Assembly (NCBI GenBank): GCA_030656435.1
Contig: JAUSOA010000178.1
Location: 1 to 6,735 of the forward strand
Reading direction: 5' to 3'
DNA length: 6,735 nt
From: Acholeplasmataceae bacterium
GTDB lineage: Bacteria > Bacillota_I > Bacilli_A > Acholeplasmatales > Acholeplasmataceae
A model generated the notes under the pieces. That model was not told where the DNA came from. It ran no database searches and saw nothing but the letters and a program-made list of their open reading frames with translations. This document shows, piece after piece, positions 6,735 to 6,735 of this stretch. The position numbers were made by a program, and so were the translations under genes. Every line of letters starts with the position of its first letter. Position 1 is the stretch's first letter.

Positions 6735-6735
6735 T

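Overview
The window looks like a chromosomal segment from an AT-rich, low-GC Gram-positive-type bacterium. The substrate-binding protein is a lipoprotein with a Firmicutes/Mollicutes-style lipobox, ribosome-binding sites are strong GGAGG types, and A/T-ending codons dominate. The last gene ends in TGA exactly after the usual MalG C-terminal GA-x-KG tail, and no TGA interrupts any gene, so the organism reads TGA as stop (standard code, not the Mycoplasma code). An Acholeplasma/Izemoplasma-like or related Firmicutes lineage is my best guess, but it is an inference from style only.

Layout, all on the + strand. Positions 1-1364 hold the C-terminal part of a secreted multi-module alpha-glucan-binding protein, open to the left edge: a CBM41/pullulanase-like region, a CBM20-like starch-binding module and a C-terminal DUF5011-like Ig fold. 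Eleven bases later comes a malE-type maltodextrin-binding lipoprotein (1376-2770). An 82-bp gap with a GC-rich hairpin leads to a malF-type permease with a large extracytoplasmic insertion (2853-5195). Four bases later comes a malG-type permease with a duplicated N-terminal membrane module (5200-6582). Two hairpins close the operon (6573-6596 and 6609-6660). The last 75 bases are AT-rich, with a possible promoter and a small inverted repeat at the edge.

The genes read as one transport unit. The upstream surface protein would bind or help degrade starch or glycogen outside the cell, the MalE-like lipoprotein would capture the released maltodextrins, and MalF/MalG would form the membrane channel. 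No ATPase (MalK/MsmK) is encoded here, so it must come from elsewhere. The hairpin between malE and malF is well placed to keep binding-protein expression above permease expression.

The most unusual feature is the malG N-terminus. Residues 1-105 and 106-210 align without gaps as a tandem duplication, and the second copy contains the normal first MalG helix. The first 180 or so residues are thus an extra membrane module apparently derived by duplication inside the transporter.
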